Assembly (NCBI RefSeq): GCF_041734735.1
Contig: NC_134883.1
Coordinates: 22,262,747-22,326,746 of the forward strand
Source: Babylonia areolata
Lineage: Eukaryota; Mollusca; Gastropoda; Neogastropoda; Buccinidae
DNA length: 64,000 nt
Direction: 5' to 3'
Shown: one piece after another, positions 11,520 to 23,128 of the stretch
How the letters are laid out: each line of letters starts with the position of its first letter
How positions within the stretch are numbered: position 1 is the first letter of the stretch
Notes under the pieces: generated by a model
The model's database searches: none
What the model was told of the DNA's origin: nothing
What the model saw: the letters and a program-made list of their open reading frames with translations, nothing else
Translations under genes and position numbers: made by a program

Positions 11520-12410
11520 ACTGTGACTGAGACAACAGACGTGATGAGACTGAGACAACAGACATGATCGGAGACTGAGACAACAGACGTGATGAGACTG
11601 AGACAACAGACATGATCGGAGACTGAGACAACAGACGTGATGAGACTGAGACAACAGACATGATCGGAGACTGAGCAAACAGACGTGATGAGACTGAGAC
11701 GACAGACGTGATGAGACTGAGACAACAGACGTGATGAGACTGAGCAAACAGACATGATCGGAGACTGAGACAACAGACGTGATGAGACTGAGCAAACAGA
11801 CGTGATGAGACTGAGCAAACAGACGTGATGAGACTGAGCAAACAGACATGATGAGACTGAGCAAACAGACGTGATGAGACTGAGCAAACAGACGTGATGA
11901 GACTGAGACAACAGACATGATGAGACTGAGCAAACAGACGTGATGAGACTGAGCAAACAGACGTGATGAGACTGAGACAACAGACATGATGAGACTGAGC
12001 AAACAGACGTGATGAGACTGAGCAAACAGACGTGATGAGACTGAGCAAACAGACATGATGAGACTGAGCAAACAGACGTGATGAGACTGAGCAAACAGAC
12101 GTGATGAGACTGAGACAACAGACATGATCGGAGACTGAGCAAACAGACATGATGAGGCTGAGAGAACACAAGTGATGAGACTGAGACAACAGACGTGATG
12201 AGACTGAGACAACAGACATGATGAGACTGAGCAAACAGACGTGATGAGACTGAGACAACAGACGTGATGAGACTGAGACAACAGACGTGATGAGACTGAG
12301 ACAACAGACGTGATGAGACTGAGAAAACAGACGTGATGAGACTGAGCAAACAGACGTGATGAGACTGAGCAAACAAACGTGATGAGACTGAGAAAACAGA
12401 CGTGATGTGC
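11520..12410. repeat. Minisatellite, 23-bp unit, roughly 38 copies
   Basis: Tandem units read GATGAGACTGAGCAAACAG plus ACGT (23 bp). The main variants are GCAAACAGAC versus GACAACAGAC, and ACGT versus ACAT. Some units are two bases longer (GATCGGAGACTGAG). Variants are clustered, with higher-order pairs near 11520-11680. Because 23 is not a multiple of three and the minus strand of the unit lacks stops, all three minus frames stay open across the array. The translated 'protein' is therefore an artefact. Confidence 0.95.
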
Positions 12411-13051
12411 TGCGTTTCTGATGTCCAGACGCACTTATGTCATTTCACTCGTCAGGACGCCAGTGTCATCATTGATATTACAAGGCATGGTGGGCCCGGC
12501 CATTATACAACTGAGTCCAGTCACAAAAACCGTGACGACCCGATCGACATCCGAAATTAGCGTGGACACCGCTACTGCCGGATCAGCGTCAGTGTCAAAA
12601 CAGAGACTCGGAAAATCCAACCCACCCATCCCCCGGTGCCTCTCATTTGTAATAATAATGCGATGATGATGATAACAAATATAATAATAATGATAATGAA
12701 ATTATGAATGATAATCGTCATCAGTGATGATGATGATAAGAACAATGATAATGATGATGATGAAGAAAAGGGACTGAAATGATCCCATACTGTTCAGTTT
12801 AGAAAATGCAAACTTCAACACTTGTTTGTTCTTCTTTTAGGTGTTCTGTCGTGCAATGCAAAGCCTCAATCTGCCTGGCTGAGAAAGAAAGCAGCTTCTT
12901 CGGGTCACTAAAAGAAATATTTGATGAACCTTCTTTTATCAGTTCAGTTTGTTTTTCACACATTGTTAAATCAGTAGCAAACCAGTTTCATGTCATTTAC
13001 GTGTTTCGGGGTTTTTTTTTATCGGTGTAGTTTGTGAACTATCAAATTATC

Positions 13052-13094
<43 letters not shown>

Positions 13095-13440
13095 TTCTAT
13101 TTGTGATCCATTTTCATCTCATTTACATTTTCTTCATCAGTGTAATTTGTGAACTGCCAGATTATCTCTTTCACTGACACACACGCGCGCGCGCGCGCGT
13201 TTTCTACATGTGATTAAAAGCAAGTAAGACTGACATCTACGTTTCTAACGAAGTCGAAATGCTCGCAAATTTAATACTGAGCCACAAAAAATCCAGTAGC
13301 GGTGCTTTCCGCACGAGCGTGCAAGTTGTTCTTTTTAAACTTACATAAGTAAATGTCTTCAGGAAATCTGAACAATAGCCTACATGTCGGGGTTTTTTTT
13401 TTCCATTAGAGTGTGAAGTAATAAGATACACAACAAGCAC
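12411..13440. other. Intergenic stretch, no gene seen
   Basis: Holds GAT/AAT-type low-complexity runs (12655-12770), CA (about 13062-13092) and CG (about 13184-13199) arrays. The sequence around the two arrays is partly duplicated: AATTTGTGAACT and ATTATCTCTTTCAC occur at about 13030 and 13143. No supported coding exon. Confidence 0.5.
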
Positions 13441-13802
13441 TGCCGCCTCCCATCAGTTGTTACCATCTTCTCAGTCATGCGGAAGGGAAGCCGTCAGCCA
13501 GCAATAACACTCTTAGTGATGGGGGGAGGAGGAGGGGGAGGTGGGGGGGGGGCGGGATGATGGTGGGTTCGCAGAGCCACATTCCGCAGTTGGCAAGTGG
13601 CCATTCTTCATCAGCATTGGCTGCTGACGGTGTGACGGAAGCCACAGGGTTCAGTGCCAATTCTGCAACCCTCGTTTTTGCTCCTCACACTCCAGTAACC
13701 TCATGTCGGTTCCCCCCCCCCCCTCCTTCCGGTCAGTGCCGAATGTAAGGTCAGAACCGTGACAACCATCACTCTCCATCGCCACACCACCTCTACTCTC
13801 TT

Positions 13803-14090
13803 TCAGTCCATCATATCTAGGTGACGCTTTGGTTGGCTGTTCTGCTGGAGCAGCGTCGCTAACGACACATAGACACATAAAATTCCCGTGGCGCAGACCA
13901 TAGACACTAATAATAGTGTTAGGGTGCAGACCATCATGGAGGTGGAAGTGTCCGTTGCCAAGGTACCTGAATAATGTCTGGTCTGCTGGGACTGATCGAG
14001 TTGCTGCGCTCCTGGACAGCTACTGGACTGAGCTGCCTTCAGTGCATGTTCCTGCCGGCCAATGTAAACCACCACGTTTGTACTTGCCAT
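13803..14090 (-). CDS. Putative small single-pass membrane protein, unrecognised
   Basis: An open frame of 95 codons from an ATG at 14090; the frame also stays open a little upstream. Residues 1-50 are polar. Residues about 52-81 form a strong hydrophobic segment (VCTLTLLLVSMVCATGILCV) followed by a short basic tail (PKRH) and the stop. It lies head-to-head with the secreted Ig-like gene, with about 186 bp between the two ATGs, which could be a shared promoter. I recognise no family, and it could be a chance ORF. The hydrophobic segment and divergent placement are the only support. Confidence 0.25.
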   Translation of the reverse strand: MASTNVVVYIGRQEHALKAAQSSSCPGAQQLDQSQQTRHYSGTLATDTSTSMMVCTLTLLLVSMVCATGILCVYVSLATLLQQNSQPKRHLDMMD

Positions 14091-14276
14091 TGCCCGCACG
14101 TCGCATGCACATAAGTAAATAGATCTCGGACGACGAACAGGCCCTTAACGGGGCCTAATAGTCAAGTCTTTCTGCGTACCCATTTGTGAGTCTTCAGCTT
14201 CCTCCACCAAGACCACATTTATCGGTTCGTTGAATCGATCGCTGTAGACTGCTGCAGGGAAGGAGAAAGGTTTGCG

Positions 14277-14660
14277 ATGCGAACTCGGTTGTTCACCATG
14301 ATGTCCTTGGTGCAACTGCTTCTACCGCTCTGCCTCCTTTCCGCTCTGTTGGGCGGGGCGCATGGTGACGTGAGTGTTCATCGAATGTGATGTGTGTGAG
14401 GTGACCAATGTGACGTGATGTGATTTTCATTAATGAGTATTGGTTTTGTAAAGTTTTGAGAGATTGCGTCTATTGGGGGGAAAATATATCTAAAAATAAA
14501 TGAATGAATGAATGAATGAATCACGAATGAATGAATAAATGAATAAATAAACATTATTATTATTATTGATTAGTGGTATATTATTATTGTTGTTGTTGTT
14601 GATCTTCTTATTATTATTATTATGTTGTTGTTGTTGATCTTCTTCTTCTTCTTCTTCTTC

Positions 14661-14694
<34 letters not shown>

Positions 14695-15163
14695 CATGGT
14701 CATCATCATCATCATCATTATTATTATCATCATCATCTTCTTCATCATCATCATCACCATCATTACTTCTACTACTTCTGCTGCTGCTACTACTACTACT
14801 GCTACTACTGCTGCTGCTGCTGCTATTATTATTATTATTATTATATGTGGTGTGAGGTCTGACAGTGATTTGTTGTGCTTTGGTGTAGTGTGGTGCTGTG
14901 TTGTGTGATGTGGTGTGGGTGATTTGATGTGAAGTCTGCCTTCTGTTGCTTCATCTTTGTGCAGTAGTTTACATTCATTGCTATGCAGTGAATATGTATT
15001 GCATAAAAGTATTGAGGCATAATGTGACTGGAAGATACTGAGCCACAAAAACAAACCACTTACTGTAGTTTTAGTGCTGGCCATCAGAAACGTGGGAGTG
15101 TGTGCATGTGTGTGCTCTTCTGCATATATTCTGTGGTGTGTGTGTGTATGTGTGTGTCTGCGG

Positions 15164-15194
<31 letters not shown>

Positions 15195-15872
15195 CACGTG
15201 CATATGGGTGTGGGTATGGGTGTCTGCGGGCATGTTTGTGTGTGTGTGAGTGTGTGTGTGTGTCTTTTGTTTGTTTTTGCTCTTTTTTTTCTCAATTTTT
15301 TTGTTGTTAACATAAAAAAAAATGCAAAAAACAACCAGTTTGTGTGTGTGTGTGTGTGTGTTTACATGTGTGTTTACATGTGTGTGTATGTATGTGTGTC
15401 TTTTGATTTTGCTTTTTTTAGGTTGGGTTTTTGTTGTTGTTGTTGTTTTTGATTTTGTTTGTTTGTTTGTTGTTGTTGTTTTTGATTTTGTTTGTTTGTT
15501 GTTGTTGTTGTTTTTGATTTTGTTTGTTTGTTTGTTGTTGCTGTTGTTTTTGATTTTGTTTGTTTGTTGTTGTTGTTGTTTTTGCGGGGGCAGGGGGGGG
15601 AGTTGTTGTCAACATAAAGACAATGTAAAAACTAGCGTGTGTGTGTGTGTGTGTTTCATGAGGAATAACACAGAATAAAAAGTGCTGAACAACGTGATTT
15701 CAGGCTGAGGGTGATGCTGAAAGACGGCTGTGGGGAAAGAGTCCCCTCCCAGTGTTCACCAAAGTGCAAATAGAACACACCAACTACAATGCCACAGTCA
15801 TCAATGTGCGCTACAAAACCAATGAACGTCCCAACTACCAATGGTTTATAGATGATGTGCCCTTTGAAGGTC

Positions 15873-15929
<57 letters not shown>

Positions 15930-18900
15930 CCCTCTCTTTCTCTCTCGCCTTTCCTTCACTTCCCTTTTTTCAACTTTTAATTGTGTTTTTCAATAATCTC
16001 TTTTGAATTCATTATACAATAGCATGGTTCTGTTTTTGTTATTAGTTCAAATAAGCTTCTCAGTTTCTTCTTCTTCTTCATTTGTGGGTTACATCTCCCA
16101 CATTCACTCGTATGTACACGAGTGGGCTTTTACGTGTATGACCGTTTTTACCCCACCATGTAGGCAGCCATACTCCGTTTTCAGGGATGCCTATCAATTT
16201 AAATGGCACCATTGGTTAAGATATGTAGCTATAAAATTCTTATAAATACATACATACATTCATTCATACATACATACAGTGCCATTGGTTAAGATGTGTA
16301 GCTATAAAATTCTTATAAATACATAGACATGTTTGAAAACCATTGTTAATACAACGTCATATACTCACTTTATATTCACTCACATTTCAGGAGGCGTGGG
16401 AGATTTTGTGGTTGATAATCACTACGATGGCTTCATGCTCTGCATGACCCGGATTTATGTACCAGACAGCATGGGAACACGCTTTTCTGTCTGTCTGCAA
16501 ACTCGTGATGCCCAAAACTGCCTCCACCTGCGTCCTCTGATTGCCCCATTCGATGATCAGGAGGAGTTCATAGATGTTCCCTGGCCTTTGCTTGTTCCAG
16601 GTAAGATGTAGTCCAGTGCAGTTTGGTTTTTGTTGTTTTTGTTTTGTTTTTGTTTTTTCTTTACTGCGCATCCTCTCTTCACAGAAGCAATTATTGTGTC
16701 ATCATAATGTTTTGATTTCTTTTGTTTTATTTTAGGGGTTGGGGGTTATTTTTACCCTGCAAAGAAGGTTCTTTTCTTTTGAATTTCATGCATCTCAAAA
16801 ATCAAATAATTTCTTACACGTTGTAAAGTGAAACAAGAAAACGGATTTTACATTAGAAAACATCAAATGGATCTAAAGCATTCGATAATGAGAAATTAAT
16901 AACACCTGCAATGAGAGAACATGAAATGCTGAAAAGAATGATGAATTTTCCTGACATATTTACTGACACATATTCAGTCACTTGATCTCTCGCTGCTCCA
17001 GTTGGTTCAGTGTTTATGTCCACCACCTCCTCCTCCTCTTTTTTTTTCTCCCTTAACAGACATTCCATTTTATAGCATATGCATCTGGCATGAGAGAGAG
17101 TACTTATCATTCTAAATTCAGGGTACAGGCAGACTTTTGTTGCTCATTTCACTTTCTCCTTGAAAATGAAAGCTGCATGCAATATATGGAATGCAAAAAT
17201 TATATTTGTCATTTAATGATTATTTTCCTGATCCAGTGGCTTTAAAGAGGGTTTTTCTGGGGTTTTTTAGACACGATTTAGAGAGACGTACAGAAACAGG
17301 GAGAATCAAGACTTGATCAACATTCCAACTTGTTTCAGCCCCACTTGCACGATACTACAGAGGGCGAAATGTCACAATATATGCCCCTGAAATGGACACT
17401 TGGGACTACACCTATTCTGGGCGTTTCATCTACCTCCAACCTGGGCAGGTGAACCAGCCGCAGCCTTTGAGGCAAATGGAGTACAGTCTGACAGGTGGGG
17501 GTCAGAATGGGAATGTTGTCACCATGAGACCAGTGACGTCAGGCTCTCCTGGGTGGTTTCTGCGAGTGAAAACCAGCATGGGAGAGTATGAGGGCGAGTT
17601 GTTGTTTCAGACAACATATCAGCCTTCACAGCAGGCATCAGGTGAGAAAATATTTCCCCCTTTTTTGTTCTTTTTCAACAAACTGCAATGGGCAAAATGT
17701 AAAATACATCATTAACAACTGTCACATAATTATGATTCCGACATATTTATTCTTTTTCATCATCTTCCCACTTCAGTTATTTCTGATAGTTGGCTTTTGC
17801 CTGTATGTAGCACTGTTGCAAACATACTGTTGTTGTGTTTTTACTTTGATGAACATATGACTGTCTTTCAGTGCTTGTCCATCTCTCTCCCTTTAAAAAG
17901 TATGCTGCATTTTTGGGAGGTACTGTTTGTTCTTAAAGTTTCAGAGAATTGATCTCTCAATGATCTCTCTCTCTTTGCTTTTTGCTCTCTCTCTCTCTCT
18001 CTCTCTCTCTTCGAATTCAGACAATCAAGTCCAGTTATAAGAAAATGGAAGCAAATTTTTGAGTTGTTTGTTTCTTATATCTGATGTTTCTTCATCCAAA
18101 TACCATAGATACAAGAAAATTCTTTTAAGTATGTTTTCTTTTTACAGAGGTCTTAACTTTGTATTTGAGAGTTCTCTCTGTCTCTTGCTGTCTGTATGCA
18201 TGCTTTCTGATTTATTTTTCAAAATGAAATGTGGTTTTCGTTATTGTAGAACAACCCTGTGACTACTATTATTAATTAATGATGAAATGTTCACATATGT
18301 GTTAAATATTACATGTTCTGCCCGATTACGTGATTTACTAGTTTGATATTTATGGTCTCTTTAGGGTATTCACGATTGTATATGAACATATTTAATGTTT
18401 TAAGCAGGACAGCTGAACAATCAGAATATAACCAAAATGCTTGGATCACACCTCTCTCTCTCTCTCATATGCACACATATGGAGTAAATTAAAACAGTCG
18501 TTTCAATTGAACCCTTGAACTGTAAGGGGTGTTGCACACGCACTTTACCACTAAGCAATTAGCGAACACTGTAGATATAGATCTGACACTAATAAAATGA
18601 ATTTTCAGCTTCAGTCTTTCTAAACCAGACCTTAGCCAGGAAATTAGGTAACCAGAACCACATAATGCTTTAAGTCTTGCCACACATTTCCATGTATTGT
18701 AAACATGCCTTGAAAGCACCCACATCTGCTTTTTGCACCGAGTTCATCCTTAAGTTGGTGGTGGATGTTTACTGGGTACTTTACCCTTTGTGGGAGACCA
18801 TTCCCTTTCATCATGCAGCACTGGCAGGGTTGGGAGTGATTTAAGACAAGACACAACAACATGAAATGTCATGTTCTTGTTTGGTTTTTAATGACACATC

Positions 18901-19899
18901 AAATTATCATGCGGGTGGTGTTTTCTTTATCTCTGTATCTAGATCTACAATCCTTTGTAAAAGAAACAAAGATCACAAATAGCAAACTGAATTTTTATTA
19001 GTGTATGATAATTTTCTCTTCTTTTTTTGTTTGTTTGTTTGTTTTTTGTTGTTGTTTTTTTCTTCAAATTTTCTTTAACTTGGAGCTGGGTGTTTACAAA
19101 GTATTTTACCCCATCAACAGTTTTTAACTCAAAATGGCTGGGCATTTACTGAATACTGGGCATTTACAAATTAGGTAGTTTCCAGTACGTCTTTTCCAGA
19201 CTAACCTCTGCTACAGGTATTTAAGGGCACCTGGAATAGCAGCCAATTCCTTGAGGTGTCTGTCACAGCAGGTTTTGGAAACATGAATGGTTGGTTGTAG
19301 TAGCACTGCACAACATAAACCTGGATATCTGACCCCAGTGGTGTGGCTGCAGTTTTGTGAAGTGTTGCGTCATCTCATATCTTGGCCAAGAGCTTCTTAT
19401 TTTCCCTCTCTGTTTTTTTGTGTGTGTTTTTTTGAGTAGCAGTTTACGTGCACATGCACACATTAATTTATAATTTCACGTTTTTCCAGCCATAGTGGAA
19501 CGATGCATCTCGACTCGACCCATCCACATCTACCAGCGAGGCCATTTTACCCCCTTCCCTGGTATTTCCGTGGCTATGTTGCCACACAGTGGAGATGCTC
19601 TCTCTGTGACCTGCCGATCACAAAGCAACCTTTTCTGCCTCATTGCCTGTCCATTTGCCTTCAACGGGGACGTAAGGGATGCAGGATTGAGTCTGTCAAG
19701 AGTCGAAGACGATGGCGTGACAGAAACCCGTCTAGAACTCACCAGTCTGTCTGCAGAGGCGCGGCAAACTGGGCAGCATCTGGCAGAGGCGAGGTTTGTA
19801 ATGAGTCCCTCTGATGATGCCCAGCCTGGCCTTTTCCGATGCTCTGTCACCTTGGCCAGTCAAACAGCTAGTGCTTTAGTCCGCTTAACCATTATGTGA
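14277..19899 (+). CDS. Secreted protein with C-terminal Ig-like fold, five exons, family not recognised
   Basis: Five exons with GT-AG introns: 14277-14369, 15704-15869, 16391-16600, 17339-17641 and 19490-19899, giving 393 residues. Intron phases are 0,1,1,1. Exon 1 encodes a clear signal peptide (residues about 1-29, a Leu-rich core ending AHG). Exon 2 (32-86) has NYNATV, an N-glycosylation site near 60, and a core-like QWFIDD near 77-82. Exon 3 (87-156) has Cys104, 121 and 130. Exon 4 (157-257) has no cysteine, an NVT site near 167, and is beta-rich. Exon 5 (258-393) has VTC at 299 and GLFRC at 371-375, spaced and worded like the two disulfide cysteines of an Ig domain, plus Cys263, 307 and 311. 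Phase-1 introns around modules fit extracellular Ig-type exon shuffling. There is no transmembrane segment or GPI signal, so secretion is inferred. The partner and function are unknown; defence or cell-surface recognition is only a guess. AATAAA lies at 20633-20638. Confidence 0.8.
14500..15660. repeat. Microsatellites in intron 1 of the Ig-like gene
   Basis: GAAT runs (14500-14550), TTA/TTG/CTT/CAT/CTG trinucleotide runs (14555-14845), GT-rich arrays (15090-15270, 15340-15400) and TTG/TTTG runs (15425-15585). These create long simple-repeat frames that are not genes. Confidence 0.9.
15873..15920. repeat. CT microsatellite abutting the exon 2 splice donor
   Basis: A CT array of about 24 units begins a few bases after the GTCAGC donor at 15870. 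It therefore sits at the very start of intron 2 of the Ig-like gene. Confidence 0.85.
16095..16200 (+). repeat. Interspersed repeat family D, copy 2 (intronic)
   Basis: Contains a small hairpin (CACTCGT and ACGAGTG arms around ATGT), GACCGTTTTTACCCC and CAGCCATACTCCGTTTTC. It is related on the opposite strand to 10940-11115 and lies in intron 2 of the Ig-like gene. Confidence 0.65.
16205..16326. repeat. Direct duplication flanking CATA repeats
   Basis: A ~45-bp block (CCATTGGTTAAGAT..GTAG, then CTATAAAATTCTTATAAATA) occurs at about 16211-16253 and again at about 16282-16324, with CATA/CATT tetranucleotides between. Confidence 0.85.
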
Positions 19900-20354
19900 C
19901 AGCTCTGAAAAACAGGCCCTTTGTGGTCATCTGGGTTATTAACCATAAGATTTTATTTGATCTGAACCATTGTGAGAATGAACACCAGAGCTTCAGCAAA
20001 CATATTTTTTCATGTTCTGATTACATTTTATATAGTTGCAGTTTATATAGTTGCATAGTCGTTTTAATTGCCTGCCATGTCTTTCTTCAGTTTTTATGTT
20101 GGTTTATTCGATGATTTTGTTAATCCAGTTCCTCCTGCCAATTTCTTCCCTCAGTGTATCTGTGACATCGGTTTTCATTTTAGATTCTTGGACAGTGAGA
20201 ACATACTTCAATATAAATCTTTATATAATTGTGCTTATGGTTGTATTCTTTCCTGAGTGTGTGTTGAATGTGGGTGCAACAGACATGCAGAGCATGTCAT
20301 TGTGCAATGTCACAGGTCTGATGACTTCCTTTATCCCCGAGTCTGACAGTGTCT

Positions 20355-20606
20355 GACAATGTGTCCTGCTGTCAGACATCATGTGTGCAAGTTAATGAAA
20401 AAATCCCACCATTTTGTGCACATTGGGCAGAAAGAGAATTACCCGTTACGGTATCTCCACAAAGCTGTTTGACTGTGTGTGACATTGTGTCCTACTGTCA
20501 GAAATCATGCATGCAAGTCAATGAAAAAATCCCAGTTTTATGCACACTGGGCAGACAGAGGATCACCTATTATGGTACCTCTACAAAGCTGTCCTTCCAC
20601 ACAATT
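20355..20606 (+). repeat. Two-copy 126-bp tandem duplication downstream of the Ig-like gene
   Basis: Copy 1 starts GACAATGTGTCCTGCTGTCA at 20355 and copy 2 starts GACATTGTGTCCTACTGTCA at 20481. The period is 126 bp (42 codons), so the frame stays open through both (20349-20711). The translated peptide has no recognisable domain or signal peptide. It probably lies in the 3' untranslated region. Confidence 0.85.
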
Positions 20607-22811
20607 TTCCTTTGGGGTAAACTCCTTCACAAAATAAAATCTGTGGTGAAGAAGTTTTATTTCATTTACAGTTACATTCTCAAATTGTTGATAGGCTTAG
20701 GTATTGACTGAACCCCTTCTAAGATCATGTTTTTGGAAAGGGGTAAGGGAGAAGGGAAGGGGGGTGGGGTAGAGACAGAGAAAAAGAGCGTGAGTCTGTG
20801 TGTTTGGAAAAATGAGCCTGCCTCTGTATTTGTGATCTTTTTATTTTCTTAGAGATTTCTGTACTTCCACCTCTCACAAGCAAGGATACAAAAACTACAC
20901 CCATTTTCAATAATTTACTGAAATATCTCGGAACAAGACACAACTTGGCCCACCACATGGACACAGACAACATTGTGCACACAGGTACATAAAACACTTG
21001 GTCAAATCTGAAACTCACAGACGATGTTCTGTCTCAGTTGCAGCTCAGAGCCAAAGTGGATTGACATGGCAGTTAAACATATGGAAACTCAGTCCCTCTG
21101 CAAAGTATTAGTCCTTCCACACAGGTGATAATCAGTACAACACAACAATGCCTCCAATGCAATATTTTAGAACTGCATTTTGTGAGCAAAGCGTACATGG
21201 CTAAACGAAGGTGGGTTTGATTGTTTTGTGAATGGGTTTTTTCCCCCATCAAGGGGAATGGAGGGTACTTGTAAACCAAAAAAAATTTTTTAAAAGCTGG
21301 TGAACTGAAATTTTCTCATGAGCTGGCACATGATGATGAAATGGTGAAAATAATGTCACAGGTCAACCTAATAACATTCTTGTTCAGTATCAACCAAGAC
21401 AAAAAAAATACAAAAGAAAATCGACAAGCTATTTATGCTGATTGTGATCAACTAGCAAGATATGTAGATATTATTCAAAACACTGAAAAATAATGATGAA
21501 AGAAATCAAATGATTACCTGTACTTCTACTGATACCTCTACCTAAGAACTTCATGTGAAAATAAGAAACCAGAAGATAAAACAGCCATTACTGTTATTCA
21601 TTGGGAGTTGGGCAAGGGATTAGCATTTGATATATCATAACGGTAATATTTTCAACAACAACAAAAAGTGAAAGACCTGTAAAGCATAGAAGCTTTATTG
21701 CAAATTATTACCTGAAAAGCATAGAAGCTTTAGCTTTATCCATTGAAAATCTTTATTCATCCGTCATTTATTTGCAAATTCAAGAAAAAGTGTACTTTTA
21801 GTGCATTTTGTCTGAGATATTTGAAGCAATGATGCACTGTTCTTGAATAAAAATCATGCAACAAGTTAACTGTGTCTAACAAAAAAGAATGAATTGGAAT
21901 TATACTTTAATTTTATCTACCTCCATCAATAAAAAGAACCATCATAAATAACAATAATTGCAACTAATATGATTTGCAACATAATACAGCCTTTCACCAT
22001 CAACAACAACAAAAAAAGGTTTCTTGAACTTAAATCAACAGCCAAATTCCTCAGAACAAAATTTTCAAACGAAAATCTGAAGATACTGGATCTGGATGAA
22101 TTTTTTGTTTTCTTTTCTCATTGCAACTAGCGGGGTATTCGAGGGAGTGTTATTTTGAACATTAATGGAATCCCAGTATGTCATCTGTGCACTCCTGAGT
22201 TTGAGTAAAGTGTATGTGAATAATTTTTTTTTTAATCAGCTTTTAATGAATATGGATATTCTAGCTTAAACAGGTATGCACAGTTAATAAAAAAAAAAAT
22301 GTCAGAAGATCGTAGCTTTAAATGTGACACACTGCTTTCAAATATTACTTCTCAGTTCTGACAGTTTGTAATGTTCTACAATTTCTAGTGCAGGGCAAGG
22401 TCTGGATAAAAAGTAAATGACTGAATGAACAAATGAATGAATATGGAGGAAAAAAAAAAGACTCATTGTTGAAGCTTTTTATTCAATATGACAGCAAAGA
22501 CTGATCAATTTGAAACAAACTGCAAGTGCAGAGAAAACGTAATTACAAGACACAAGCTGAAAATATGGAGGGATAAAACAAACTGCTGTACAACAGCTAA
22601 ACATAGCAAAGAATTGCTGTATCTCTCACATTATCAGACAGCAAACTGTAATTCAGGCAAACCCTGCATTTCAAGTCTTGAAGTCAAACATGATAATTTT
22701 GACACTCCTCCATGCCGGAACATTATCCTTATGTAAAATGATATCCTGCATCTTGATTGATTTTACATGTTTCTCAAATCACAACACATACTAGCATTAG
22801 AGGTTTACAGT
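20607..22811. other. AT-rich spacer between convergent genes, no gene seen
   Basis: Separates the 3' ends of the Ig-like gene (plus) and the seryl-tRNA synthetase gene (minus). An AATAAA at 20633 may end the Ig-like transcript. The rest is AT-rich with no supported exon. Confidence 0.5.
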
Positions 22812-22817
22812 TTTATT
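22812..22817 (-). terminator. Polyadenylation signal (AATAAA) for seryl-tRNA synthetase
   Basis: AATAAA on the minus strand about 310 bases past the stop codon. Another lies further downstream near 22470. Confidence 0.45.
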
Positions 22818-23128
22818 TTCCATAAACTCCTTGATGAGACACCCTTTTGAATTCAGTCAATTAAGTCTTGCACTGAAACAGGAGTGGGTGAAGAAGAGGG
22901 AAAATAACAATGTCCCATTAAACATTACAAACACGGCTTCTCTTTTATCTGAATTAAACCCTGAAAGACCTAAAGACAGGCAAATCCTGTATTGTATATC
23001 TTGTGGAGAGCCTCTCCAAACATCCGTCAAAATGACACGACCATCTGTTGTCCCAGTGTCCAGGCAATAAAGCTGAGAGTTCTCTAGACTGGTCACTGAG
23101 AAGCAGGAATATCCTGTGCTGAAAAACT

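Noticed and set aside
11295-12434. Three overlapping minus-strand ORFs of 292-379 codons
   Set aside because: They are the 23-bp minisatellite read in three frames; the same 23-residue period appears in each and no promoter, splice site or domain is seen.
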